Shown here: piece after piece, positions 1 through 6,105 of the stretch
How positions within the stretch are numbered: position 1 is the first letter of the stretch
How the letters are laid out: each line of letters opens with the position of its first letter
Source: Comamonadaceae bacterium
Lineage (GTDB): Bacteria; Pseudomonadota; Gammaproteobacteria; Burkholderiales; Burkholderiaceae_C
Direction of reading: 5' to 3'
DNA length: 6,787 bases
Assembly: GCA_947460165.1 (NCBI GenBank)
Contig: CANHKH010000183.1
Span: forward strand, 1 to 6,787
Program-made: the position numbers and the translations under genes
Notes under the pieces: generated by a model
What the model saw: only the letters and a program-made list of their open reading frames with translations
What the model was told of the DNA's origin: nothing
Databases searched by the model: none

Positions 1-407
1 CGCCAGACGCCGTCGGCGCCGCGCACGCATTCGTCCCGCACATCCGCGATCATGATGGCGGGCTCCGATGCCAACACCGGCAGGCCGTCAGCCGCATAAA
101 GCAAAAGGATCCAGTCGGCGCTTGCATGGTCGCGGTCAGCCACGTCCACGCGGATGTTGGTTGCGACATGGCGTGCAGTACGCGGTCCGGCCGCCTGGCG
201 GCCCTGGTAGAACTCGGCAATGGCGGCGCGGCCGCTGCGCTGCTTCATGCTGGTGGTAAAGCAGCCGTCCTCCGCAAACATCTCGTGCGCGCGGCGGCCT
301 TCGTTTCGGTCTACCTCGAACCAGTAATCCGCATTGAGGCGCTCGATCGCGCGCGCGATGGCGTCGCGCTCGGACTGGGACAGTTCTGTGGAGCCCATGT
401 GCGTCAT
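1..407 (-). CDS. SnoaL/NTF2-like family protein, 3' end cut by window edge
   Basis: An open frame of 135 codons runs from ATG at 407 and leaves the window at its left edge. The sequence fits the SnoaL-like (SnoaL_4 type) cone-shaped alpha+beta fold: an N-terminal helix ending in DYWFEVDRNE (residues 27-36), then HEMFAEDGCF (41-50), a GRAAIAEFY segment (59-67) and the typical RHVATNIRVDV strand (79-89). Family members of about 130-150 residues act as small enzymes (cyclases, dehydratases, isomerases) or as ligand-binding proteins, so nearly all of the domain is visible. The start overlaps the stop of the upstream enolase-superfamily gene as ATGA (404-407), which suggests translational coupling as the last visible gene of the catabolic operon. 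A second in-frame ATG at 398 is possible. No clear Shine-Dalgarno sequence is seen, consistent with coupling. The exact reaction is unknown; it may process the same substrate as its neighbours. Confidence 0.82.
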   Translation of the reverse strand, partial: MTHMGSTELSQSERDAIARAIERLNADYWFEVDRNEGRRAHEMFAEDGCFTTSMKQRSGRAAIAEFYQGRQAAGPRTARHVATNIRVDVADRDHASADWILLLYAADGLPVLASEPAIMIADVRDECVRGADGVW

Positions 408-1507
408 ATGCGACAAGCGTGCAGGCGTTCGAGGTCGGGGTTCAGCCCCAGACCCGGGCCCGGCGGTACAACGAAACGGCCATCGCGCGGCTCCAGGGCG
501 GATCCGAAAGGCCCGATGGCGAGGTCGTAGAAGAGATGCTCGATCCAGGTCTGCGGCGCAAGTGCGGCGGCCAGGTGCAGGGTGGCGGCCAAGCCAGGGC
601 CGAAGTAGGGCGAGTGCGGCGCCACTGCAATGCCATGCGCCGCGGCCAACGGGTAGAGGCCGCGCATGGCCGAGATACCGCCCAGCTTGGTGACGCTGGG
701 CTGCAAGAACGCCAGCGCGCCGAGCTCTGCCATGCCTTCCAACTCGTCAACGCTGGCCGCGTTCTCTCCGGCGGCCAGCGCAATGGTGCAGCGCGCCTGC
801 AGGCGTGCGAGGGCTCCAACGTCCTCCGGCGGCCAGATCGGCTCTTCCAACCAATGCAGGTCCAGGTCCTGCAGGTCTGCGGTTGCTGCGGCTGCCTCGT
901 CTTCGCTCCAGGCACAGTTCACGTCCACCATCAGCGCATGCGGCCGCGGGCTGGCCGCTGCCACGCCGGCGGCAGCGCGTATCACCCCGATATCGATTTC
1001 GTGCAGCTTGCTCGCGACAAAGCCGCGCGCCACCGCCTCGTGCACTTCGGCGCGCACGGCAGCCTCATTGCCATAGCGCATCATGCTGGCGTAAGCGGGC
1101 AGGCTGTCGGTGGCCAGGCCGCCAAGCAGCGCGCTCAGCGGCAGGCCTGCGGCTTTGCCGCGCAGGTCCCACAGGGCGATGTCTACCCCGCTGAGCGCGT
1201 ATGTGACCGGGCCACTGCGGCCCAGCGGGTGCAGCTCGCGGCGCACGCGATCAAGCGGATCGTCGCCCGCAAGCGGCTTCAGCCCGGCGCAGCGCGGCGC
1301 CACCATGGTCTGCAGCGCGGTCAGGGTGGTGGCTGCGATGCCGAAGTGCGCGAAGGCCTCGCCCCAGCCTACCAGCCCAGTGTCCGTCTGCACTCGCACC
1401 AGCAGGGTATCGTGCCATTGCCGTGTGATCCGTGCGTGCGTGCGCACGGCGCTGCGGTGCAGAATCTGCTGGCGATAGATGAAGCCGCTGACGTCGGTGA
1501 TGCGCAT
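404..1507 (-). CDS. Mandelate racemase/muconate lactonizing enzyme family protein (enolase superfamily)
   Basis: A 367-residue protein, the usual length for MR/MLE enzymes, which abstract the alpha-proton of a carboxylate to racemise, cycloisomerise or dehydrate it. An N-terminal capping domain (about 1-125) precedes a TIM barrel (about 130-340). The three Mg2+ ligands are in place: D195 (VDVN), E221 (WLEEP) and E248 (GEN). The His of the sixth/seventh strand region is H298 (APHSPYFGPG), and E323 (WIEH) matches the electrophilic Glu of mandelate racemase. The usual KxK motif reads K167-L-H169, and the Asp of the His-Asp dyad (normally QPD) is S271 (QPSVTKLGG). The C-terminus has the common PPGPGLG motif. 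The frame stays open upstream to 1810, but that would overlap the FAH gene by about 260 nt. ATG 1507 begins with the typical MRITDV strand and leaves a 44-nt gap. Substrate unresolved; an acid-sugar dehydratase role is an inference from the FAH neighbour. Confidence 0.93.
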   Translation of the reverse strand: MRITDVSGFIYRQQILHRSAVRTHARITRQWHDTLLVRVQTDTGLVGWGEAFAHFGIAATTLTALQTMVAPRCAGLKPLAGDDPLDRVRRELHPLGRSGPVTYALSGVDIALWDLRGKAAGLPLSALLGGLATDSLPAYASMMRYGNEAAVRAEVHEAVARGFVASKLHEIDIGVIRAAAGVAAASPRPHALMVDVNCAWSEDEAAAATADLQDLDLHWLEEPIWPPEDVGALARLQARCTIALAAGENAASVDELEGMAELGALAFLQPSVTKLGGISAMRGLYPLAAAHGIAVAPHSPYFGPGLAATLHLAAALAPQTWIEHLFYDLAIGPFGSALEPRDGRFVVPPGPGLGLNPDLERLHACRI

Positions 1508-1551
1508 GGGCTTACCGTTCTTGCCTCGGCGCGGGACGGGGCGCCAGACGC

Positions 1552-2487
1552 TCAGCGCATCTCGACTGGGTTGGACAGCAGGCCGATTCCCGGGATCTCC
1601 ACTGCGATCGGTCCGCCCATGCTGGTCAGGTCGACGTTCTGCACCGCTTTGCCGCCACTGCTGCCCGAGGCCTTGAGTGCGGTGCCCATGGCGATGATGT
1701 CGCCGGCCTCCAGCGTCATATAGGAGGACGCGAAGGCGATCACGTCGGCCACCTTGTGCGTCAGGTTTTCCGTCGCGTCTTCCGTCACCAGCGTGCCGCG
1801 ATGCAGGCATCGCACGCGCAATGCATGCGGATCCGGGATTTCGTCAGTCGTGGCAATCCAGGGGCCAATGGGGCCGAAGGTGTCGGTGCCTTTGTAGCGG
1901 GCCGGGTAGCTCACCCAACTGTCGATGTATTCGATCTGCGAGGCATCGCCTGCCTTCGGGTGGATGGCGCGGTAGTGGAAGGTGTCCTCGCCACGCATAA
2001 TAGGCGCGGTGAGGTCGTTGATCACGGTGTAGCCGAAGACATGCGCCATAGCGTCGGCGTGAGCAATGTCGCTGCCGCCCCGCGCGATCACGACCGCCAG
2101 TTCCGGCTCTGGGTGCACCCGGCCCCATTCGCGGCGCAGGCGAATCGGCTCGTTGTGGCCGATGAGCGAGGAGCTTGGCTTGATGAACATGGCTGGATGG
2201 TTCGGCCCACTCATGATGCGACTTTTGTTGGCGCTGTTGTTCAGTGCCACGCATAGCACTTTGCCTGGCCGAGGGATAGGCGGCAGCCAGCGCAGGGATT
2301 CCAGCGCCAAGACCTTCGCACCCGCCAGCGCCGCCTGCACACGGGCCTGCACCGGCGCCCCGCCTTCGATCACCGCCATCACGCTCAGTGGTGGGTCGGC
2401 CATGCTGTCCGCTAGCACAGCGGCTCCGCCGTCTACTGCGACCACCACCAGGGTCTCGCCATCACGTCGTATGCTTCCGATCTTCAT
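1552..2487 (-). CDS. Fumarylacetoacetate hydrolase (FAH) family protein
   Basis: A 311-residue protein with the C-terminal FAH fold. Family members hydrolyse, decarboxylate or isomerise 2-keto/enol acids using Mg2+ or Mn2+ and act in the cytoplasm at the end of aromatic and sugar-acid pathways. Metal ligands are visible as E127 and E129 (HPEPELAVVI) and D158 (INDLT), with the E-to-D spacing of 29 known from FAHD1-type enzymes. K199 with TDTFGPIGPW (201-210) and the GDIIAMGTA turn (262-270) match the active-site lid and C-terminal strand. A roughly 25-residue insertion with MRGEDTFHYRAIHPKAG (164-180) follows the Asp ligand. The lid motif NYxxHxxE is replaced by NNSANKSR (83-90), so the usual His/Glu dyad is absent. 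ATG 2487 has a GGAAAG Shine-Dalgarno a few bases upstream. The gene lies 33 nt after the IclR gene and 44 nt before the MR/MLE gene, so co-transcription is likely. Confidence 0.93.
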   Translation of the reverse strand: MKIGSIRRDGETLVVVAVDGGAAVLADSMADPPLSVMAVIEGGAPVQARVQAALAGAKVLALESLRWLPPIPRPGKVLCVALNNSANKSRIMSGPNHPAMFIKPSSSLIGHNEPIRLRREWGRVHPEPELAVVIARGGSDIAHADAMAHVFGYTVINDLTAPIMRGEDTFHYRAIHPKAGDASQIEYIDSWVSYPARYKGTDTFGPIGPWIATTDEIPDPHALRVRCLHRGTLVTEDATENLTHKVADVIAFASSYMTLEAGDIIAMGTALKASGSSGGKAVQNVDLTSMGGPIAVEIPGIGLLSNPVEMR

Positions 2488-2520
2488 GCAATCTTTCCAG
2501 GGGCTAGGGTATTGAGTAGC

Positions 2521-3369
2521 TTAGCCACCGCCACTGCTCTGGTGCTCGGCATGCCTGACCGTTTCGCAAGGCGGAACGCCCCCGCCGCGCCCCATGGCTT
2601 GAATGATCTCGTCGCTGGTGCTCCTGAGCAATGCGGCATAGCGGCGCTGAGCGCGACCGTTGCCCATCAAGGTACCAAAGGTGGTGAGCGAGAGCACGCC
2701 CAACAAGCCATCGGCACAGGCAATCGGCACGGCCAACGTCGCTGTGCCGGTCACGCCTTCCGGCAGTCGCAGGCCAAATCCGCGGCGCCGTGTCTCTACA
2801 CGGGCCAGTGCCAGGGCAGAGCGCAGCGCTGCGGCGGTCGCCTCGTCAACGCAGGCGCTGGTCAGATGCAGTGTGAGTTGCTCGCGCTCTGCGTCGGAAC
2901 ACCAGGCGAAATAGGCCTGTCCCATGCCGGAGTGCAGGAGATCGTGGCTGTGCCCGAGGGTGGTGTGCTCCGGCGCAATCGGGCTGTAGGGCATGCTGCT
3001 GTAGCGCACGACGATGCGGCCGCGCTCGAGTATCCCGATCGCCATGGGCGCGCCGCTCACGCGAGTGGCGCGCAGCAGGATGGGCGCACCGAGTTCCACC
3101 ACCTCCTCCGATGCAGTGAAGCCGTCGGCCAACTCGCGCACCTTTGCCGTCAGCGAATACACCCCCAGCGCCACGTCGCTGCGCACGAAGCCTGCCGTCT
3201 TGAGGGTGGACAGCAAGCGGTGCAGTGTGGGCTTGGGCAGCCCCGTGCTGCGATGGAGGGCTACGAGAGTGGTCTGCGGCTGATGGTTGAGCGCACGCAA
3301 GACGTCGAGCGCACGAAGGATGGGCTGGATCGGAGCTGCCATTGCCACGATTGTGCGGCCCTGGTTCAT
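2521..3369 (-). CDS. IclR family transcriptional regulator
   Basis: A 282-residue DNA-binding regulator, slightly longer than the usual ~250-270. The N-terminal winged helix-turn-helix spans about 14-75: PILRALDVLRAL (16-27) is the first helix, and TGLPKPTLHRLLSTLKTAGFV (42-62) is the classic IclR HTH with its recognition helix. The effector-binding domain runs from about 78 to 258, with GAPMAIGILERGRIVV (106-121), the HSGMGQAYFAW segment (146-156), RRRGFGLRLPEGVTG (194-208) and the AVPIACADGLLGVLSL strand pair (213-228). A Gly/Ser-rich tail of about 20 residues follows. IclR proteins bind small carboxylates and repress or activate adjacent catabolic genes. It is the first gene of the minus-strand operon and diverges from the Bug receptor gene, so it probably controls both sides through the 3370-3612 region and autoregulates. 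M10 (ATG at 3342) is an alternative start; neither start has a strong ribosome binding site. Confidence 0.95.
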   Translation of the reverse strand: MNQGRTIVAMAAPIQPILRALDVLRALNHQPQTTLVALHRSTGLPKPTLHRLLSTLKTAGFVRSDVALGVYSLTAKVRELADGFTASEEVVELGAPILLRATRVSGAPMAIGILERGRIVVRYSSMPYSPIAPEHTTLGHSHDLLHSGMGQAYFAWCSDAEREQLTLHLTSACVDEATAAALRSALALARVETRRRGFGLRLPEGVTGTATLAVPIACADGLLGVLSLTTFGTLMGNGRAQRRYAALLRSTSDEIIQAMGRGGGVPPCETVRHAEHQSSGGG

Positions 3370-3523
3370 TCTGCCAAATGGTGTTTGCCCTCACCGGTTT
3401 GTTCAAGAGCAGACCGCCGCACTCGGTTCTGCCTTCGAATCTTCTGCCAAGGCGCGGCATCGCCGCCACCAGGGCGGCAAGCGACTCCAGGTGGTTGCGC
3501 CTCGCTCTGATCTGCATCGGCGC

Positions 3524-3542
3524 CGTTTCATCTCGCGAAACG
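3524..3542. promoter_or_regulatory. Candidate operator: perfect inverted repeat CGTTTC-N7-GAAACG
   Basis: Both 6-bp arms match perfectly around a 7-bp spacer (ATCTCGC), with the site centred about 80 nt upstream of the Bug receptor start codon. IclR-family regulators bind short palindromes in divergent promoter regions, and the KdgR branch uses sites containing GAAAC/GTTTC elements (there in the opposite order). Assignment to this IclR protein is inference. Confidence 0.4.
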
Positions 3543-3600
3543 TCACTGGGGAAAAGCGCAGCAGCGCTGACGCACGCTTAAGCTGGATCGTTAGACGTTG

Positions 3601-3605
3601 AGGAG
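3601..3605 (+). promoter_or_regulatory. Ribosome binding site AGGAG that fixes the Bug receptor start
   Basis: AGGAG lies 7 nt before ATG 3613. An in-frame TTG at 3598 would put the Shine-Dalgarno inside the coding sequence, so the ATG is preferred. Confidence 0.85.
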
Positions 3606-3612
3606 TAATACC

Positions 3613-4602
3613 ATGCCATTGCACATGAACCGCCGCCAGTGCGTCGGGCTGCTTCCGATCGCTGCCACCTTGTTGATGTCCGGCGCGGCGATCGCGCAAG
3701 CCCAACCCGCCGCCGGCCGGCCTATCCGGCTTATTGTTCCGTACGTGCCGGGTGGCGGAAGCGATCTCCTGTCGCGCATGCTGGCGCCTTACATCGGTGA
3801 AGAATTCCGCACCTCTGTGGTGGTGGAAAACCGTGCTGGCGGCGGCAGCACCATTGGTACGCAGGCCGTTGCCAAGGCGGGGTCCGACGGGCTGACGATT
3901 GGGATGATGGACGCAGCCTTCGTCGCGAACCCTAGCCTGATGTCCAACCTGCCTTACGACACGCTAAAGGATTTCGCGCCCATCGTCTTGGTGGCGACAT
4001 CGCCTCTGGTCATGGTGGTGGATCCGGCGATTCCGGCGCAGAACGTGAAGGAGTTCGTCGCGTACGGCAAGGCAAATCCCGGCACGCTCAGCTTCGGCTC
4101 TGCTGGACGCGGAACCGGCGTGCATTTGGCGGCCGAGCAGTTCCGCACCCAGGCGGGGCTGGACATGATCCACGTGCCTTACAAGGGAACCGGGGAGGCC
4201 GTCACGGCCTTGGCAGGAGGGCAGATCACGACCCTCTTCACCACACAGTTCGGCTCCAAGCCGATGCTTGATGCCGGCCGCGTGCGTGTGCTGGGCATCA
4301 CCGGAACCCGACGAGGCAAACTGATGCCGCAGGTTCCCACCTTTGCCGAGGCAGGTTGGTCCGGTGTCGATGCGGAGACCATCAACGGCCTGGTGGGGCC
4401 AGCCGGAATGCCAGCCGAGTCCATCTTGCGAGTCAATGCCGCCGTCAACCGGGCGCTCAAAGACCCGGCGCTCATCGCCAAGCTCAACGAGCAGGGCTTT
4501 GAGATTGTGGGCGGCAGCCCAGACGCGTTCGCCGGCTGGCTTCGGAGAGAGATCCCCAAATGGAGTCGCGTCATTCGCGACGCGGGTCTGAAGGCAGAAT
4601 GA
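3613..4602 (+). CDS. Bug/TctC-family tripartite tricarboxylate transporter substrate-binding protein
   Basis: A 329-residue periplasmic receptor. Bug (Bordetella uptake gene) proteins deliver carboxylates to a TctA/TctB membrane permease or act as sensors. The N-terminus has a signal peptide: basic MNRRQ (5-9), hydrophobic core (about 11-25) and AIA-QA or AQA-QP cleavage after residue 28 or 30. The mature protein begins with the family hallmark PIRLIVPYVPGGGSDLLSR (about 37-55). It continues with VVVENRAGGGSTIGTQAVAKA, then LPYDTLKDFAPI, then FGSAGRGTGVHLAAE, MIHVPYKGTGEAVTALAGGQI and the PQVPTFAEAGW motif near the C-terminal third. Family length is typically 320-330. ATG 3613 is preceded by an ideal AGGAG. 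No TctA/TctB gene is visible here, so the permease must lie elsewhere. Divergence from the IclR operon suggests it captures the operon's substrate; ligand identity is unknown. Confidence 0.95.
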   Translation: MPLHMNRRQCVGLLPIAATLLMSGAAIAQAQPAAGRPIRLIVPYVPGGGSDLLSRMLAPYIGEEFRTSVVVENRAGGGSTIGTQAVAKAGSDGLTIGMMDAAFVANPSLMSNLPYDTLKDFAPIVLVATSPLVMVVDPAIPAQNVKEFVAYGKANPGTLSFGSAGRGTGVHLAAEQFRTQAGLDMIHVPYKGTGEAVTALAGGQITTLFTTQFGSKPMLDAGRVRVLGITGTRRGKLMPQVPTFAEAGWSGVDAETINGLVGPAGMPAESILRVNAAVNRALKDPALIAKLNEQGFEIVGGSPDAFAGWLRREIPKWSRVIRDAGLKAE

Positions 4603-4722
4603 AGTCACTGCTGTCATGCAGAAGCTGGCCTGATGACCCGCAAGGAGACGCTCGAATCCGCGTGTGCGCTGCGCCGGGCTGCTTTGCGCCCCCTACCGGT
4701 CTGAGCGCACAGGATCCATGTC
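4603..4722. other. Short intergenic gap between the receptor and ModA-like genes
   Basis: A 120-nt gap with no convincing gene or terminator. An AGGA (4711-4714) sits 8 nt before ATG 4723 and is the likely ribosome binding site of the next gene. The lack of a strong hairpin leaves read-through co-transcription with the Bug receptor gene possible. Confidence 0.5.
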
Positions 4723-5415
4723 ATGGATGAGCAGGTAGCCACCCGTGGCATAGCGTCCATGGCGACTCGCCGGCTGCTGGAGGAACTGGCAGCTTGCTTC
4801 TCGCAGCAGACGGGATTGCCAGTTGCCTTCGAGGCAGTCGGCGGAGTGGAAGCCGCACGCCGGCTTGGGGCTGGTGAGTCCTTTGACATAGCCGTGCTTG
4901 CATCGAATGTGGTCGATGCACTCGTCGCGGCGGGACGGCTCAACGGTGCTGCCAAGGTGGACATTGCCAAATCGGGCATTGCAATTGCAGTCCGCAGTGG
5001 TACGCCACACCCAGACATCTGCAGCGAGGAGGCAGTGCGCAAGGCCGTCTGCGAAGCTGTTCGAATTGGCTATTCAACGGGCCCCAGCGGAATGGCGCTG
5101 CTGGACTTGCTTGAGCGATGGGGCCTGGCGGACGCCCTGGCGGGTCGGCTGGTTCGTGCCCGCCCGGGCGAGCCGGTGGGTTCGCTCCTCGCCGCTGGTG
5201 CCGTAGATCTGGGATTGCAGCAACTGAGCGAACTCGTCGGCATCGCAGGCATTGATGTGGTCGGCTCCTTGCCTGATGCAATTCAGGTCACGACGGTTTT
5301 TTCCGCAGCCCCGCTGACCGGAATCAACCTCTACAAAGTACGTGGGCTGCTCGACTTCTTGACATCACCGGCGAGTATTGAGGCAAAGCTTCGCAACGGC
5401 TTACAGCCACTGTGA
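4723..5415 (+). CDS. ModA-like substrate-binding-domain protein without signal peptide
   Basis: A 230-residue protein resembling the type II periplasmic-binding fold of the molybdate/sulfate receptor group (SBP_bac_11). Visible segments are a first strand/helix with SMATRRLLEELAACFSQQTG (12-31), then VAFEAVGGVEAARRLGAGESFDIAVLAS (34-61). A VRIGYSTGPSGMALLDLLERWG stretch follows (about 113-134), where GPSG is the ligand-loop motif. Next come a PGEPVGSLLAAGAVDLGLQQLSEL region (about 148-171) and a terminal LLDFLTSPASIEAKLRNGLQP (about 209-229). A TGA in the same frame at 4702 excludes a longer N-terminus, so there is no signal peptide or lipobox and the protein is predicted to be cytoplasmic. 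Similar signal-less ~230-residue proteins occur, as far as I recall, beside betaproteobacterial catabolic genes, with no established role. It may be an intracellular carboxylate-binding or sensing protein; molybdate transport is unlikely because no ModBC is present. Confidence 0.85.
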   Translation: MDEQVATRGIASMATRRLLEELAACFSQQTGLPVAFEAVGGVEAARRLGAGESFDIAVLASNVVDALVAAGRLNGAAKVDIAKSGIAIAVRSGTPHPDICSEEAVRKAVCEAVRIGYSTGPSGMALLDLLERWGLADALAGRLVRARPGEPVGSLLAAGAVDLGLQQLSELVGIAGIDVVGSLPDAIQVTTVFSAAPLTGINLYKVRGLLDFLTSPASIEAKLRNGLQPL

Positions 5416-6060
5416 ACGATGTGTGCCGTTTCTGATGACACCCTTCATTCAATCTGGTTACGAAGACCCTGTCGAGCGCGCGATTGCCCGAAGAATCGTG
5501 AGGCACTTCAACGGCACGACTTTAGATTGCAGTCAGCGAGAGTTGCGAGTGAGAACAACCCAGAACCAGTGGATTGCGCATTGACCCTGTCCCTGATTCA
5601 GTACCGTTACCGATGAGAAGTAGAGTTTTCCGGTGCCAAATTTTGAGTCGGTTGCCATGGTCAGTGGCTGCCGCTGGCCTGAGGGGCCAGTGTCATCGCG
5701 GCCCCAAAACATCCCCTTGTCTCTTTGCCACTGCCGACTTTTGACTCGCCGGCGTATTTGCCATTGGCATTCCTGTCAAAAGGAACTGCGCCATACGCGC
5801 TTTGGACCAGTCATCAAACCCGCGCTGACCTGAAGGTACCACGCCTTTCTGTGTCCACTGAATCGGAACCTACCCGGGTTGCCAGGAGGCTGGTTTGCTC
5901 AAGTTGCATCAGCAATTCCGGGCGCTCGTTGAGCCATGACCGGGCAGTAGCCGCACCTCGTTTTTCTGCCTTGCGGTGGCATTGCCACAACGGTCTGCAA
6001 GCGGCAAGCATTCATACTCTAGGTGCCCACGTTCGATCCATGTACCGCCCCCACCTGTAC
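5416..6060. other. 645-nt stretch without a convincing gene
   Basis: Short open frames occur on both strands but none has a good ribosome binding site, family motif or consistent codon bias. Visible small structures are a CTGGCC-tgagg-GGCCAG hairpin (5674-5690) and a GTGGCA-t-TGCCAC repeat (5976-5988) enclosed by CTTGC/GCAAG (5970-6001). One plus-strand frame (about 5683-6075) has a protein-like patch with PAYLPLAFLSKGTAPYALW, perhaps a decayed gene. I see no intact transposase or terminal inverted repeats. It most likely is decayed or rearranged DNA at a breakpoint. Confidence 0.5.
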
Positions 6061-6062
6061 CC

Positions 6063-6096
6063 AAAAAAGATCTGAGATTGCTCAGATCCTTTTTTT
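6063..6096 (+). terminator. Hairpin with A-tract and T-tract, probable bidirectional rho-independent terminator
   Basis: The left arm AAAAAAGATCTGAG (6063-6076), loop ATTG and right arm CTCAGATC followed by one bulged C and seven T residues (6081-6096) form an almost perfect stem-loop. The T-run follows the stem on the plus strand, and the A-run gives a T-run on the minus strand, so it could stop transcription both ways. It lies about 650 nt after the ModA-like gene and about 10 nt before the lpd remnant, so which gene it originally served is unclear. Confidence 0.6.
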
Positions 6097-6105
6097 CGTG
6101 CAGGC

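Larger units (their letters stand above)
3370..3612. promoter_or_regulatory. Divergent intergenic regulatory region between the IclR and Bug receptor genes
   Basis: This 243-nt gap separates the start codons of the divergently read IclR gene and Bug receptor gene, so it should hold both promoters and the regulator's binding sites. It contains a perfect inverted repeat (3524-3542), a GC hairpin GCCGCC-accag-GGCGGC (3462-3478), a smaller AGCGC-agca-GCGCT repeat (3555-3568) and three copies of TTCTGCC (3369, 3427 and 3442). I could not pick a convincing -35/-10 pair by eye on either strand. The regulatory role is inferred from gene orientation. Confidence 0.7.

Noticed and set aside
419..1723. 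434-codon open frame on the plus strand
   Set aside because: It is antisense to the MR/MLE gene and has no family motif. Long antisense frames are expected in GC-rich coding DNA, and the opposite strand has a full set of enolase-superfamily motifs.
1508..1810. Upstream extension of the MR/MLE frame to 1810
   Set aside because: The extra 101 residues are low-complexity Arg/Gly-rich sequence and overlap the FAH gene by about 260 nt. The family N-terminus begins at ATG 1507.
2512..3510. 332-codon plus-strand open frame
   Set aside because: It is the antisense shadow of the IclR gene, whose HTH and effector domain are clear.
3598..3612. TTG start for the Bug receptor
   Set aside because: It would place the AGGAG ribosome binding site inside the gene. 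ATG 3613 has ideal spacing and gives a normal signal peptide.
4633..4704. 23-codon frame in phase with and just upstream of the ModA-like gene
   Set aside because: No ribosome binding site, no signal-peptide character and a stop before ATG 4723. It could be a leader peptide but nothing supports this.
4614..5042. 142-codon minus-strand frame
   Set aside because: It is antisense to the ModA-like gene, Ser/Ala-rich and without motifs.
5584..5660. Possible insertion-sequence end in the gene-free stretch
   Set aside because: The sequence around GAAGTAGAGTTTTCCGG vaguely recalls transposon ends, but there is no matching inverted partner, target duplication or transposase frame.
5674..5690. CTGGCC-tgagg-GGCCAG hairpin as terminator of the ModA-like gene
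   Set aside because: There is no T-run after the stem and it lies about 260 nt past the stop. Short GC hairpins are common in this composition.
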